From NCBI RefSeq assembly GCF_003430825.1, contig NZ_CP024047.1, positions 2,294,001-2,358,000 of the forward strand: 64,000 nucleotides of DNA, read 5' to 3'. The notes under the pieces are model-generated. The model was not told the origin of the DNA. It made no database searches and worked only from the letters and a program-made list of their open reading frames with translations. The position numbers were made by a program, and so were the translations under genes. Of the stretch, positions 17,336-26,618 are shown one piece after another (the first letter of the stretch is position 1; the number at the start of each line of letters is the position of its first letter). Source of the DNA: Natrarchaeobaculum sulfurireducens. GTDB lineage: Archaea > Halobacteriota > Halobacteria > Halobacteriales > Natrialbaceae.

Positions 17336-18025
17336 ATGAGCGACGACACGCCGTCCGACTCGACCCTCGAGCGGACCCCAGGTCGCGGTCGTACCCCCGA
17401 AGCACAGCGCATCGAACCGTCGGCACCCGAAGAGTTCGGCCTCGTCCAGATCTGGTGGGGCGACGGCAAGGGGAAGACGACTGCGACGTTCGGAATGGGA
17501 CTGCGCGCGGCCGGCCACGGCTACCGCGTCCACGTCCTCCAGTTCATGAAAGGCGGTGCCTCGAGCGTCGAGGCCGTCCGTGGAGAGTACAACGCCATCG
17601 AGGCGCTGCCGGGGATGAGCTACGAGAACCTCGGCCACTACGGCTGGCACGGGATGGCCGACGGGAGCGACGAGGCCGACCACGAGGCCGAAGCCCAGGC
17701 CGGCCTCGAGCGCGCCCACGAACTGCTCGAGGCGGCGGCCGACGCCGATCTCGGCGCACCGATCGACCTCGACGCACCGCCCGAAGACGGAATGCACATG
17801 CTGATCGTAGACGAAGTGCTCTACGCCGCAGATCGCGACCTGATCAGTCAGGACGACGTCATCGGTCTTATCGACGCCAAACCCGACGATCTCGAGTTGA
17901 TCCTCTCCGGCAGTCACGCGGAGCCGACGTATCTCGAGGACCGAGCCGACCTGATCACGAACGTCCGCAAGGTGAAACACCCGATGGAGGACGGCCAGCG
18001 CGCACGACGCGGGACGGAGTACTGA
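17336..18025 (+). CDS. cobA: Cob(I)yrinic acid a,c-diamide adenosyltransferase (CobA/CobO type)
   Basis: 229 residues from the ATG at 17336; an in-frame ATG at 17309 would add nine residues. A disordered N-terminal ~35 residues is followed by the modified P-loop WGDGKGKTTA (42-49), GMGLRAAGHG, FMKGG, and IVDEV with SGSHAEP-x-YLEDRADLIT near the C-terminus, diagnostic of CobA/BtuR. It adenosylates cob(I)alamin or its precursors using ATP in the cytoplasm. Cobyric acid synthase lies at 21090, so two steps of cobalamin synthesis are close but separated by an ABC transporter. Longer upstream frame rejected because it overlaps the divergent regulator. Confidence 0.9.
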   Translation: MSDDTPSDSTLERTPGRGRTPEAQRIEPSAPEEFGLVQIWWGDGKGKTTATFGMGLRAAGHGYRVHVLQFMKGGASSVEAVRGEYNAIEALPGMSYENLGHYGWHGMADGSDEADHEAEAQAGLERAHELLEAAADADLGAPIDLDAPPEDGMHMLIVDEVLYAADRDLISQDDVIGLIDAKPDDLELILSGSHAEPTYLEDRADLITNVRKVKHPMEDGQRARRGTEY

Positions 18026-18099
18026 CCAGCGACCTGCCGTTCCCGTGAGCGGGCTGCCAGCATCGTTATTACCGATGGCTCGTAACGATTCGCCGACTG

Positions 18100-18849
18100 A
18101 TGGCCGCGATTCGAGTCGACGGGCTGTGTAAATCGTACGGAGCCGTTCGCGCGGTCGACGGGATGGACCTCACCGTCGACCGCGGAGAGCTGTTCGGGTT
18201 TCTTGGCCCCAACGGCGCCGGGAAAACGACCACGATCCGGGCGCTGACCGGACAGGTACGCCCCGACTCGGGAACGATTCGTGTCCTCGAGACCGATCCC
18301 ACCGTCGACCCGCTCGAGACGCGCCGACGGGTTGGCATCCTTCCCGAGCGGGGATCGCCGCCGAGTTTCCTCACGCCGAGTGAGTACCTCGCGTTCGTCG
18401 GCCGGATTCGCGACCTCGAGCCGGACGTCGTCGCCGACCGAACCGAACGCTGGGCCGACCGTCTCGGCTTTCGGAGTAAACTCGAGACGCTGCATACGGA
18501 CCTCTCGCGGGGCCAACAGCAGAAAGTGATGATCGCCCAGGCGTTCATCCACGAACCCGACGTCGTGTTGATCGACGAACCGCTCGCGAATCTCGATCCG
18601 CTCGTGCAAGAACAGGTCAAGCGGTTCCTCCTCGCGTACGCGGCCGACGACAACGCCATCTTCGTCTCGACGCACAACATCGACGTCGCCGAGGCGATCT
18701 GTAGCCGCGTCGGAATCGTCGCCGACGGCCGGCTCGTCGCCGAGCGCGTGCCAGAGGCGGACGACGAACCGCTGTTGGAAACGTTCCTCGAGTACGTCGG
18801 TGATGCCGACCCTCGAGATGTCCCCGCTCGAGACCGACTCGACCAATGA
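18100..18849 (+). CDS. ABC transporter ATP-binding protein
   Basis: 249 residues. Walker A GPNGAGKTTT (36-45), signature LSRGQ (135-139), Walker B VVLIDEP (155-161) with NLDP, and the switch histidine in STHNID. The C-terminal VGDADPRD tail is short. The family is the CcmA-like ATPases that power ABC-2 permeases, often exporters of drugs, lipids or polysaccharides. Its last four bases overlap the start of the permease gene (ATGA), so the two are co-translated. A TATA-like TTATTA lies near 18064-18069. Confidence 0.92.
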   Translation: MAAIRVDGLCKSYGAVRAVDGMDLTVDRGELFGFLGPNGAGKTTTIRALTGQVRPDSGTIRVLETDPTVDPLETRRRVGILPERGSPPSFLTPSEYLAFVGRIRDLEPDVVADRTERWADRLGFRSKLETLHTDLSRGQQQKVMIAQAFIHEPDVVLIDEPLANLDPLVQEQVKRFLLAYAADDNAIFVSTHNIDVAEAICSRVGIVADGRLVAERVPEADDEPLLETFLEYVGDADPRDVPARDRLDQ

Positions 18850-20294
18850 CCGACCCGTTCGATCGGCGACGTCGTGTCGTCCGAACCGTTCTGGTCGTGC
18901 TCGCCCTCGAAGAGTGGCGCCTCCACACGCGCCTGTTCGGCGGGTGGCGCTTCGCCGCGTTCCCCGTCCTGATCGCCGGGCTCGCCATCGGCGCGACCGT
19001 TGCCCTGCTCGAGACCGGCACCGCCGCCGGGACGGTCGTTCTCGGATTGCACGCCCTCGCAGCCGGTTTCGGCCTCTACAGCGGGACAGCAGGCTTTGCG
19101 GGCTCCGATATGCTCGAGAACGTCTTCGGGCGACTGAGCCTTCTCCTCTCGACTGTAGAGACGCTGCCGCTCTCGCGGCGCTGGCTCCTCGGGGCGTTTC
19201 TGCTGAAAGACGCTGCGTTCTACGCGGTCGTCTTCGTCCTGCCGATGGCGACCGCGGCGATTCCGCTTGGCGGCTTCACAGCGGGAACGGTTCCGGCCGT
19301 CGGCGCGCTGTGGGGCTCGCTTTCGCTCGTGTTCGTCGCCGGGATGGCACTCACCGTCGCCGGAATCGCGCTCCGGACGCAGAGCGTTCCGGGGTGGGCC
19401 ATCGTGAGTTCGATTGCCCTCGTCGCCGTTGCCGTCTGGATGGCCGGGGGCGGGAGTTCAGTCCGGTCGATGCTGGTCCCACTCGAGGCACCGCTGACGG
19501 TTGCCACAGGCCTGGTCGTCGCTACCGCCACGGTTGCCGTCGGCTCGCTCGTGCTCTACGACCCGACGTACGCCCGCCCTGACCGAACCGCGAGCGACCG
19601 CTTTGCGAACGTGGCTGACGCGCTGCCGCTCGAGCACGACGCGCTCGTCACGAAAACGTTGCTCGACCTCGCACGGTCGTCGGGCGGCGTCTGGAAGCCG
19701 TTCGTCTCCGCCGCCATTTTGCTCGCACTCGTCGCTGGGCTCGTCGGCGTCGTCCACGAGATCACCGGCATCGAACCCGCACCTGGGATCTTTTTCGGCG
19801 CCGTTCTCGGCCTCTCGGCGTTTACGACGTACAACTGGCTCACCCAGTTCGACTCGCTCGAGGACTACCTCGTCTACCCAGTCTCGGTCGAGCACGTCTT
19901 CCGGGCGAAACGAACCGCGTTCGTCGTCGTGGGCACGCCCGCCGTCTTCGTCCCCTATCTGGGTGCTGTCGTCTGGTTCGAGGCGACGGTCGTCGACGCC
20001 GCCGTCGGTGCACTCGTACTCGCCGGCTACGGACTCTACTACTACGGCCTGACCGTCTACGTCGCCGGTTTCGACCCCAACGAGTTCCTCTTCGATGCCG
20101 TCCGGTTCGGCGTGTTCACCCTCGGCGTGGCCGTCGCCGTCGTCCCGACGCTCGTCGCTGGCTTCGTCGTCGTCCCGCCGTCGACATCCCTCGCAGCCGT
20201 ACTGGCCGCTGCGAGTCTCGCGTTCGGTACCGTCGGCTACGTCCTCTCGAGTCGGGCCGGCCCACGCTGGGACGTGCGGTATCGGACGCAGTGA
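18846..20294 (+). CDS. ABC transporter permease, ABC-2-like
   Basis: 482 residues, start overlapping the ATPase stop. About 12 hydrophobic segments, starting near residue 38 (FAAFPVLIAGLAIGATVALLE-type helix) and running to the C-terminus, with a cytoplasmic loop around 240-270 (DRTASDRFANVADALPLEHD) that could contact the ATPase. Sequence is too divergent to name the substrate. With one ATPase and one permease, the complex would be a homodimer of each. The gene pair sits between two cobalamin genes; a cobalt or corrinoid role is not supported by any motif. Confidence 0.8.
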   Translation: MTDPFDRRRRVVRTVLVVLALEEWRLHTRLFGGWRFAAFPVLIAGLAIGATVALLETGTAAGTVVLGLHALAAGFGLYSGTAGFAGSDMLENVFGRLSLLLSTVETLPLSRRWLLGAFLLKDAAFYAVVFVLPMATAAIPLGGFTAGTVPAVGALWGSLSLVFVAGMALTVAGIALRTQSVPGWAIVSSIALVAVAVWMAGGGSSVRSMLVPLEAPLTVATGLVVATATVAVGSLVLYDPTYARPDRTASDRFANVADALPLEHDALVTKTLLDLARSSGGVWKPFVSAAILLALVAGLVGVVHEITGIEPAPGIFFGAVLGLSAFTTYNWLTQFDSLEDYLVYPVSVEHVFRAKRTAFVVVGTPAVFVPYLGAVVWFEATVVDAAVGALVLAGYGLYYYGLTVYVAGFDPNEFLFDAVRFGVFTLGVAVAVVPTLVAGFVVVPPSTSLAAVLAAASLAFGTVGYVLSSRAGPRWDVRYRTQ

Positions 20295-20336
20295 GCCGGA
20301 CGGGTCGATGAGCTGGGCAGGTCGCTCGAGTTCTGG

Positions 20337-20693
20337 CTACACGAACGGCTCACGCGCTGCGAGCAGGTAGATGCCGACGATCGTCGACACGAAGAGTGAG
20401 ACGAGAGAGCCACCGAGGAGTCCGCCGACGGCGTTGATTCCCAACAGCACGTACGCCCCGATCCACGCCCACAGCCTGGTTACTACGAGTCCCCACGCCA
20501 CCACGGCGTAGCTGCCGGCCCCGACACCAAGGAGCAACGCGGCGGCGAGTTCACCGCCGAACACCGCAACGAGCGCGCCGAGTATCTGTACCAGAGCGAT
20601 AAGCCAGCCGACGAAGGCGAGGAGAACCACGCCAGCCGGCGGTCCATCGTCGCTGCGTCGGTCGTCAGTTTGTCTGTCGGACGACTCGTCCAT
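20337..20693 (-). CDS. Small membrane protein, function unknown
   Basis: 118 residues from the ATG at 20693; the longer frame to 20801 adds a cysteine-rich stretch unlike the rest. An acidic/polar N-terminal 20 residues (DESSDRQTDDRRSDDGPP) precedes four predicted membrane helices (about 22-42, 44-60, 62-80 and 86-112). No known family recognised. It is convergent with the ABC permease gene. Confidence 0.65.
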   Translation of the reverse strand: MDESSDRQTDDRRSDDGPPAGVVLLAFVGWLIALVQILGALVAVFGGELAAALLLGVGAGSYAVVAWGLVVTRLWAWIGAYVLLGINAVGGLLGGSLVSLFVSTIVGIYLLAAREPFV

Positions 20694-20806
20694 CGAGCAC
20701 ACCCAGAATCGGTCCGGGCATAAACACTGGCGATCACGGCTCGACTCGAAAGCACCCATCAGTTGCAAGCCACACCGAAACCGTCCACTACGATGACACA
20801 TGGTCT

Positions 20807-21019
20807 ATGAAGGTCGTCTTCAAACCGGGCAACGCCTACGAAGAGATCGACTGTTTCGACTTCCGTGAGTACGACCACGGGATCGTCCTCCACGACGAGC
20901 AGGGGGACAACATCGGCTACGTCCCCTTCGAGATCCTGAGCCACATCGAACCCCACGAGGGTGAGCAAGTCCCGTTCGAGGGAGGCCAGCCGCCGGAACC
21001 GGCCTACGACGACGAGTGA
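20807..21019 (+). CDS. Small conserved haloarchaeal protein, function unknown
   Basis: 70 residues, acidic. The core KPGNAYEEIDCFDF, then YDHGIVLHDEQ and IGYVPFEILSHIEP, suggests a small all-beta domain. The protein encoded at 54243-54419 has the same order of motifs (alternating strand, G-x-x-L-x-D, then I-x-F/Y-VPY-x-x-L), so the two are probably paralogues. The C-terminus is a Pro/Glu-rich tail. It starts 70 bases before cobyric acid synthase, on the same strand, and may be co-transcribed with it. Confidence 0.72.
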   Translation: MKVVFKPGNAYEEIDCFDFREYDHGIVLHDEQGDNIGYVPFEILSHIEPHEGEQVPFEGGQPPEPAYDDE

Positions 21020-21089
21020 CGAACAGGGAGAGACGGCTTTCGAACCGATAGGACGATAGCACGGGCCAGACGAGTACCAGCTATCGCGA

Positions 21090-22703
21090 ATGACTCGGAC
21101 CCTTCTCGTCGCCGGAACCGCGAGTCACGTCGGTAAATCGACCATCGCCGCGGGGCTCTGTCGGCTGCTCGCAGACCGTGGCGTCTCAGTCGCCCCGTTT
21201 AAGGCCCAGAACATGAGCAACAACGCGCGCGTTGTTCTCCGGCCTGACGCCGACCTCGACGACACAGCACACGAGGCAGAGCCGGGCGGCGGTGACCGCT
21301 GGGGCGAGATCGGCGTCTCGCAGTTCGTCCAGGCTCGAGCGGCCCGCATGACGCCGACGACTGACTGTAACCCCGTATTGCTCAAGCCCCGTGGCGACGG
21401 CGAGAGCCAACTCGTCTTGGGTGGCCGTGCCGTCGATCATTTCACCGCGGGAACCTATTACGAGTCTCACTGGAAGCGAGCGCGTACGGCCGCCAAAGAT
21501 TCGTTCGACCGGCTCGCAGCCGACCACGACGTCGTCGTCGCCGAAGGCGCGGGGAGCATCGGTGAGATCAACCTCCACGATCGGGATCTGGCGAACGTCG
21601 AGACGGCTCAGTTTGCCGACGCCGACGTCCTCCTGCTCGTCGACATCGAGCGCGGCGGCGCGTTCGCGAGCCTCTACGGAACGATCGAACTCGTTCCCGA
21701 CGACCTGCGCGACCGGATCGTCGGCGCGCTCATCACCAAGTTCCGCGGCGATCCGTCACTGCTCGAGCCAGGCATCGAGGAGATCGAATCCCGGACGGGT
21801 GTTCCGATTCTCGGTGTAGTTCCGTACGCCGACCCCGGATTGCCCGAAGAGGACAGCGTCGGGCTCCCAGGGGCGGAAGAACGCGGCGTCCACGGCGGTG
21901 ACGACGGCGTCCCCGACGACCGTCGACTGCGGATTGGCGTTCCTCGTCTCCCCCGAATCTCGAACGCCACCGATCTCGAGGCGCTGGCGAGCGAACCCGG
22001 CGTCTCGGTGATCTATCTCCCGGTCGATCCCGACTCGCCAGTGGACGAACGCGCGCTCGCGGACGTCGACGCCGTCGTGCTTCCGGGGACGAAGAACACG
22101 GTCGACGACCTGTTGGCGCTCCGGGCGGCCGGCTTCGCCGACGCACTCTACGCGTTCGACGGCCCCGTGGTCGGCCTCTGTGGCGGCTACCAGCTCCTCG
22201 GCGAACGGATCACCAACGCCGCACTCGAGGGGACGGGCACCGACGACGTCGTCGAGGGACTCGGCCTGCTCCCGGTCGAAACGCGGTTCGAACCCGACAA
22301 GCGACTCGAGCAGACCACAGTGTCGATAGACGGGAGCGCGACGCCGATTCTCGAGGGGGCGACTGGGACTGCTTCAGGCTACGAGATCCACGCTGGCCGG
22401 ACCCGACCGCTGTCCGATGCCGACGTTCGTCAGCCGCTCGGCGACTCGAGCGCTGCCTGCGGCCGGGTGCTTGGAACCTACCTCCACGGTCTGTTCGACA
22501 ACGACTCCGTCCGCGGGGCGTTTCTCGACAGCGTCGCAGCGACAGCGGGCGTCGACCGACCGCGTCCGAGTGAGTTCTCCGGCACCGACAATGACTCTGC
22601 ATCGGGTTCGGCGTCTCTCGTCGGCGCAACGCCGTACGACCGCGCCGCAACGCTGGTCCGAGCGCACGTCGACCTCGAGAGTCTCGGCGAGCCGTTCGTC
22701 TGA
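21090..22703 (+). CDS. cbiP: Cobyric acid synthase (adenosylcobyric acid synthase)
   Basis: 537 residues. The N-terminal dethiobiotin-synthetase-like ATPase domain has [10 protein letters not shown] (9-18), [11 protein letters not shown] and [11 protein letters not shown]; the C-terminal triad glutamine amidotransferase has GLCGGYQ with nucleophile C364 and YLHGLFDN with the catalytic histidine. It amidates four side chains of adenosylcobyrinic acid a,c-diamide using ATP and glutamine. An acidic insertion between the domains (around 250-290) is a halophile-type addition. Together with cobA at 17336 this points to a cobalamin-making or salvaging organism. Confidence 0.94.
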   Translation: MTRTLLVAGTASHVGKSTIAAGLCRLLADRGVSVAPFKAQNMSNNARVVLRPDADLDDTAHEAEPGGGDRWGEIGVSQFVQARAARMTPTTDCNPVLLKPRGDGESQLVLGGRAVDHFTAGTYYESHWKRARTAAKDSFDRLAADHDVVVAEGAGSIGEINLHDRDLANVETAQFADADVLLLVDIERGGAFASLYGTIELVPDDLRDRIVGALITKFRGDPSLLEPGIEEIESRTGVPILGVVPYADPGLPEEDSVGLPGAEERGVHGGDDGVPDDRRLRIGVPRLPRISNATDLEALASEPGVSVIYLPVDPDSPVDERALADVDAVVLPGTKNTVDDLLALRAAGFADALYAFDGPVVGLCGGYQLLGERITNAALEGTGTDDVVEGLGLLPVETRFEPDKRLEQTTVSIDGSATPILEGATGTASGYEIHAGRTRPLSDADVRQPLGDSSAACGRVLGTYLHGLFDNDSVRGAFLDSVAATAGVDRPRPSEFSGTDNDSASGSASLVGATPYDRAATLVRAHVDLESLGEPFV

Positions 22704-22811
22704 GACGGGCTGTTAGAATTCGGTCCCGAAACTCGCTGTCCCGTCTGAACGATCGTCGATAAAACCGCACGACGAACGGGACGAAAGGGAGCCGGCAAGC
22801 GCCGACTCGAG

Positions 22812-23201
22812 TTAGCTGGGTTCTCCTCGGTAGGTCCCGAGCAACTCTTCGAGAATAATACACTCCTGATCGGTCGAATCGTAGTGGGTGTCGATGAACC
22901 GTTCTGCAGCCTCGTGGTTCCCGCGAAGACCGTGTTTGCGAACGGTGATGACGGCGTCGAGGAAGAAGGTGCCACCATCGGTACCCAGGGCCTTGGCGTG
23001 GTCTTCCTCGGTGATGTCGAGTTCGGTCTTGATCTCGTCGAAGTTGAACGTCTTGACGTCGTGATCTGGATCGATGAGGGTGAGTACGTACTCCGCAGAG
23101 AACCGATAGAACTCCGATTTGCTCTCGAACATACCGTCTTCGACGAGTGCGTCGATCTCTTCGACTACCTCGTCTGGGTACCTGACGGTATCTTTGGCCA
23201 T
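22812..23201 (-). CDS. Ribbon-helix-helix DNA-binding protein with C-terminal domain
   Basis: 129 residues. The first ~45 residues form a ribbon-helix-helix motif: strand KDTVRYPDEV, helix VVEEIDALVEDGMF, turn, helix KSEFYRFSAEYVL. The remaining ~80 residues (FNFDEIKTELDI, FFLDAVITVRKHGLRGNHEAAERFI, ECIILEEL) form a mainly helical domain that may sense a ligand or mediate oligomerisation. The architecture resembles long-form haloarchaeal RHH regulators such as CdrL, but no cell-division gene is adjacent, so I do not assign that name. A TATA-like element at 23223-23231 is placed for leaderless transcription. Confidence 0.75.
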   Translation of the reverse strand: MAKDTVRYPDEVVEEIDALVEDGMFESKSEFYRFSAEYVLTLIDPDHDVKTFNFDEIKTELDITEEDHAKALGTDGGTFFLDAVITVRKHGLRGNHEAAERFIDTHYDSTDQECIILEELLGTYRGEPS

Positions 23202-23204
23202 GTG

Positions 23205-23213
23205 CTATAATAG
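23205..23213. promoter_or_regulatory. Candidate operator at the RHH gene start
   Basis: CTATAATAG, a perfect 9-base palindrome, lies four bases upstream of the ATG of the ribbon-helix-helix gene. It is too close to the start to be its TATA box; a TTAT at about 23227 is at the right distance. Because RHH repressors bind short palindromes and often repress themselves, an autoregulatory site is plausible. Inference only. Confidence 0.3.
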
Positions 23214-23389
23214 ACCACTCCTCGATAATCACTGTTTCGGGAACCTCTCAGGCGATAGGAACGTACGATGTGTTGGATAGTACGCCCCCGACACCGTTCA
23301 ATCGACGATCGACCGACGGATGGGTTCGTCCGCAACCCGTCGCCAGATGAGCGTCCACACCCGTCCGTCGAAACGCAACTACCCACAAA

Positions 23390-23400
23390 TTTATTATTTA
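23390..23400 (+). promoter_or_regulatory. TATA box of the MTH865-like gene
   Basis: TTTATTATTTA centred about 28 bases upstream of the ATG at 23424, giving a leaderless transcript. It is one of the clearest core promoters in the window. Confidence 0.7.
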
Positions 23401-23423
23401 TCACGTAGAACGACCCAGACGCA

Positions 23424-23675
23424 ATGGCAGACGCAGACGAAATCCGTGACCAGATGATCGAGGCGTTCGAGGGTGCTGACTATCCAATTTCGAGTCCAAT
23501 GGACCTCGTGCCGGCACTTCCAGACGGCCCAGGGACCAAATTCGAGTCTGGTGAGTTCACCATGACTGCGATGGAACTGAACACGAAGACATCGGGTGGT
23601 GATTTCCCGTACGATGACGTCGAACCACTCGTCGACGACATCATCGGCGACCTCAAAGACCAGGGCGAATTGTAA
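23424..23675 (+). CDS. MTH865-like small helical protein
   Basis: 83 residues, acidic. The pattern ADEIRDQMIEAFEGADYPISSPMDL, with LPDGPGTKFESGEF and a final helix VEPLVDDIIGDLKDQG, matches the MTH865-like family (EF-hand-like fold, no known biochemical role) of euryarchaea. The length equals that of the family. It stands alone with a strong leaderless promoter, so it is likely well expressed. Function unknown. Confidence 0.75.
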   Translation: MADADEIRDQMIEAFEGADYPISSPMDLVPALPDGPGTKFESGEFTMTAMELNTKTSGGDFPYDDVEPLVDDIIGDLKDQGEL

Positions 23676-23915
23676 CGGACGACGCTGTTGTCGGCAGTGA
23701 CGATTCCCAGTCGCACACGCCGAATCGACGCCCCATCGGGAGTCTGGTATGGCCCCCGTTTTTGCTTCCTGACGTCCGTCTAAACGTTCCAGCCGTCTCA
23801 ACTATGACGTGCGTGAACAGGTTCGGATCATCGGGTTTTATTTCATTCCGTAATATCGTCAAAGACGAGCTTTCGTCCCACAGAAACGACATTCGGGCCG
23901 ACCCGCTCGACACGT

Positions 23916-25889
23916 ATGATTGGTGAAACGAGTGCGAACCTGATCGGTATCGTGACGGATACCGGACCGAGCCGCCTCCACGACCGACTCGAGTCGGAGA
24001 CATCGGCTACGGTCCGATCGATCCCGTGCTCGGAACTCGAGGCCATCCTCTCGGAACGGTCGCCGGACGCAGTCATCGTCGAACTCGACCGTGCTGAGGC
24101 GGTTTGTAAGTGCCTCGAGCGCGTGCGGGTGGCGACGGACGCGCCCGCGGTCGTCGCACCACCGACCGGTGGCGAACCGATCGCGGCGGCGGCGCTCCGG
24201 GGCGGGGCGACCGAGTACGCGCCACTGGACCGGGACGGGTCGATCGAACGAATCCGACAGGTAATCGAGTCGGATGAACAGACAGCGACCAGTGACGACG
24301 AGTGGTCTTACCACCGGCTGCTCACGACCGAACTCCCCGACGAGGCGTTCCTCCTCGACGAAACCGGAACCTACCGCGACGCAAAAGTGCGACCGGAGTC
24401 CGGAGATCTGTACACGGTCACCGCAGACGAACTGACGGGCAATCGGTTAGAAGACATCTTTCCTGACGACGTCGCTCGTCGACTCCAGGCCTGTCTGGAA
24501 CGGGCGATCGAGACGGACCGGGTACAGACGATCGAGTACGAGGCGATGACGACCGAGGGGATACGCCAGTTCGATGCCCGAGTGGTCCCCGCAGAGGAGC
24601 GAATCGAGGGCCGACGTGTCGTCATCTGGCTCGCACGGGACGTCACCGAACGGGCCAGACGAGAACAACGGCTCCGTTCCCGGCAGGCCGAACTCGAGAC
24701 GCTCAACCGTATCAACGCGGTTAGCCGACGGGTGATCGAGACGCTGGTAGAGGTACCCGGACAGAACCGCCTCGAGCAGGAAGTGTGTGAGCGACTCGTC
24801 GACTCGGAGCTGTACTGTGGCTCCTGGATCGCCGGACTCGGGCCGGACGACGAACTGCGCTATCGAACCGGTGCCGGCGACGCCGAGGCTTACCTCGAGT
24901 GCGTCCAAACCATCATTGGCGAACACGAGACGCCGGCCGCCGAGGCGGCTCGCTCCAGCGATGTCGAGACGGCGACGAACGTCCTCGAGACGGAAACGCT
25001 TCCGGAGCCGCTGCAGGAAGCTGCCCGCAAGGACAGCGTTGGGGCCGTTGTCGCCGTCCCCATCGCGCACGAAGCCGCGACGTACGGTATCCTCTCCGTT
25101 CTCTCGGATCGTGAGAACGCGTTCAGCGAAACGGAACGGTCGGCGTTCGAACTGCTGGGCGAGACGATGGGGTTTACGATCATGGCGATCAAGAACCGCC
25201 AGCTTCTGTTTTCTGACTCGATCGTCGAACTCGAGTTCCGGATCGACGGTGGCGACACGTTCTCGTTCGATCTCACCGAGAGCTACGACTGCACCTGCTC
25301 GTTCGAGTGGAACGGTACGACTGCCGGTGGGCGAACCTACCAGTACGTGACGATCGATGGGCTCGGCGGCGAGACGGTTCTCGAGGAGGCGACCGCACAC
25401 GACTCCGTCGAGGAGTGTCGGCTCATCCACGACGGTCCCGAGCAGTGTACGATCGAGATGTGCCTGTCCGAGTCCGGCGTTCGCATCCTCACCAATCACG
25501 GGGTCACGATCCGTGACGTCACCGTCGAGAACGGCATCGGTACCTGCCTCGTCGAAGTGCCACAGGACGCAAACGTTCGAGCGGTCGCAGACGCCCTCGA
25601 AAGCATCTACGAGAACACGGAACTCGTGGCTCGACGAACGGTCGACCGCCCGGTCCGGACGGCAGCCGAACGCCGGAACCGGATCCTCGACGGGCTCACG
25701 GATCGACAACTCACGACGCTGCGGCTCGCGTACTATGGTGGGTTCTTCGAGTGGCCTCGCGAGAGCACCGGCGAGGAGATCGCCGAGGCCATGGACGTCA
25801 CCCCGCCGACGATGCACCAGCACTTGCGGAAGGGGCTCGAGACGATTCTTCGCGAATTTTTCGATACCGACAGCAGTCGAGTCCAGTGA
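23916..25889 (+). CDS. Bat-like multi-domain sensor/transcriptional regulator (PAS, GAF, HTH_10)
   Basis: 657 residues, soluble. Residues ~1-115 resemble a degenerate receiver domain (LIGIVTDTGP, DAVIVELDRAE). A PAS domain spans ~130-245 and ends in the linker WLARDVTERARREQRL. A GAF domain covers ~262-425 (ELYCGSWIAGL, VVAVPIAHEAATYGILSV). A Bat/HTH-associated domain covers ~430-590, and the C-terminal HTH_10 has GFFEWPRESTGEEIAEAM with helix-turn-helix TPPTMHQHLRKG. Haloarchaeal proteins of this group, typified by the bacterio-opsin activator, respond to oxygen, light or redox. No histidine kinase domain is present, so it should bind DNA directly. Confidence 0.87.
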   Translation: MIGETSANLIGIVTDTGPSRLHDRLESETSATVRSIPCSELEAILSERSPDAVIVELDRAEAVCKCLERVRVATDAPAVVAPPTGGEPIAAAALRGGATEYAPLDRDGSIERIRQVIESDEQTATSDDEWSYHRLLTTELPDEAFLLDETGTYRDAKVRPESGDLYTVTADELTGNRLEDIFPDDVARRLQACLERAIETDRVQTIEYEAMTTEGIRQFDARVVPAEERIEGRRVVIWLARDVTERARREQRLRSRQAELETLNRINAVSRRVIETLVEVPGQNRLEQEVCERLVDSELYCGSWIAGLGPDDELRYRTGAGDAEAYLECVQTIIGEHETPAAEAARSSDVETATNVLETETLPEPLQEAARKDSVGAVVAVPIAHEAATYGILSVLSDRENAFSETERSAFELLGETMGFTIMAIKNRQLLFSDSIVELEFRIDGGDTFSFDLTESYDCTCSFEWNGTTAGGRTYQYVTIDGLGGETVLEEATAHDSVEECRLIHDGPEQCTIEMCLSESGVRILTNHGVTIRDVTVENGIGTCLVEVPQDANVRAVADALESIYENTELVARRTVDRPVRTAAERRNRILDGLTDRQLTTLRLAYYGGFFEWPRESTGEEIAEAMDVTPPTMHQHLRKGLETILREFFDTDSSRVQ

Positions 25890-25890
25890 G

Positions 25891-26259
25891 CTATCCGGGG
25901 CCCGTGGATCCGCCTCGAGTCGGTGATTCTCGGTCCGACCCCTCACTTTCCCATCCGGACGACGGTCGAAGTCGCGATTCGTCCGGTGCCATACCGCGTG
26001 AACGGACCACACGAGCGCACTCGCTTTCGATACGTATCTCGAACCCACGCGGGAGTGTCTCGGGGTCGACGCGTGTGAGCAGCAACAGATCAGTCTCGTC
26101 GACCGCCACGAGCAATCGGACCGGATCGTGCCCATCGTGCTGGCTGAGACACCTGCGCCAGCGTTCTGATTTCGTCTTTCGACGAACCTGCCAGTCAGTG
26201 TAGTATCGACCGTCGGACCCCGCAAAGAGGGCCTCGACGACGTCCGCTATGACAACCAT
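25891..26259 (-). CDS. Hypothetical protein
   Basis: About 122 residues from an ATG at 26259; a longer frame reaches 26346. The sequence (VVIADVVEALFAG, RYYTDWQVRRKT, LLLLTRVDPETL, FEIRIESECARVV) has regular alternation of strands and helices for the first ~85 residues, then a disordered Arg/Ser/Glu tail. Codon use (GTC, GAC, GAG, CTC) is like real genes of this genome. I recognise no family. It is convergent with the Bat-like gene, with one base between stops, and lies 193 bases from the 84-bp repeat at 26452. Confidence 0.45.
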   Translation of the reverse strand: MVVIADVVEALFAGSDGRYYTDWQVRRKTKSERWRRCLSQHDGHDPVRLLVAVDETDLLLLTRVDPETLPRGFEIRIESECARVVRSRGMAPDESRLRPSSGWESEGSDRESPTRGGSTGPG

Positions 26260-26451
26260 TCCATCACCTGTGATCGCTCGAATCCTGAGGGGGCTCGAGC
26301 GCCTGCTCCGTCCATTCCCATCGGATTCGACCGCCCGGTGGGCCATCGTCGCTCGGGTTAATATCGGCGACCTTTAAGAGATCGTGACTCTCTGCGGATC
26401 GTGACTGCTCGTCCGGAAAGGCTCGTCGAACGGACCGCAAATCGTATTCGA

Positions 26452-26535
26452 TATAGTAACAACAGCACCGAGTCACACACTGATCGCCGATCCGTCTGGC
26501 AATCAGGTACGCACTGACGTGCAGCGGCTACTATA
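26452..26535 (+). repeat. 84-bp palindromic intergenic element, copy A
   Basis: Begins TATAGTAAC and ends GGCTACTATA; the two ends pair (13 of the outer 17 positions), as do inner CTGATCGCC and GGCAATCAG, so the whole element can fold as one long hairpin around a GATCCGTCT apex. By hand count it matches the reverse complement of copy B at 72 of 84 positions and copy C at 68 of 84. It lies 84 bases after the stop of the PhiH1-like gene (minus strand). No open reading frame inside and no clear target duplication. Confidence 0.85.
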
Positions 26536-26540
26536 GGTCG

Positions 26541-26557
26541 TGATAGTAGCGCTACTC
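26541..26557. other. Short palindrome beside repeat copy A
   Basis: GATAGTAGCGCTACTC at about 26542-26557 contains the perfect palindrome GTAGCGCTAC. It sits six bases from the end of copy A and echoes its terminal TAGTAGC. It could be a fragment of a second element end, or part of the 3' end of the regulator transcript. Confidence 0.35.
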
Positions 26558-26618
26558 ACGGTGCCGAGAAAACGGATCGAGCAGGTGGTCCCAGTCGTCG
26601 TACCTGACGGTGGAATCG

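Noticed and set aside
17309-17336. Earlier ATG for cobA (adds nine residues)
   Set aside because: Possible but without a supporting promoter or homologous N-terminus; the later ATG was preferred.
24447-26225. 592-residue minus-strand frame opposite the Bat-like gene
   Set aside because: Antisense shadow of a conserved PAS/GAF/HTH_10 gene; composition is not protein-like.
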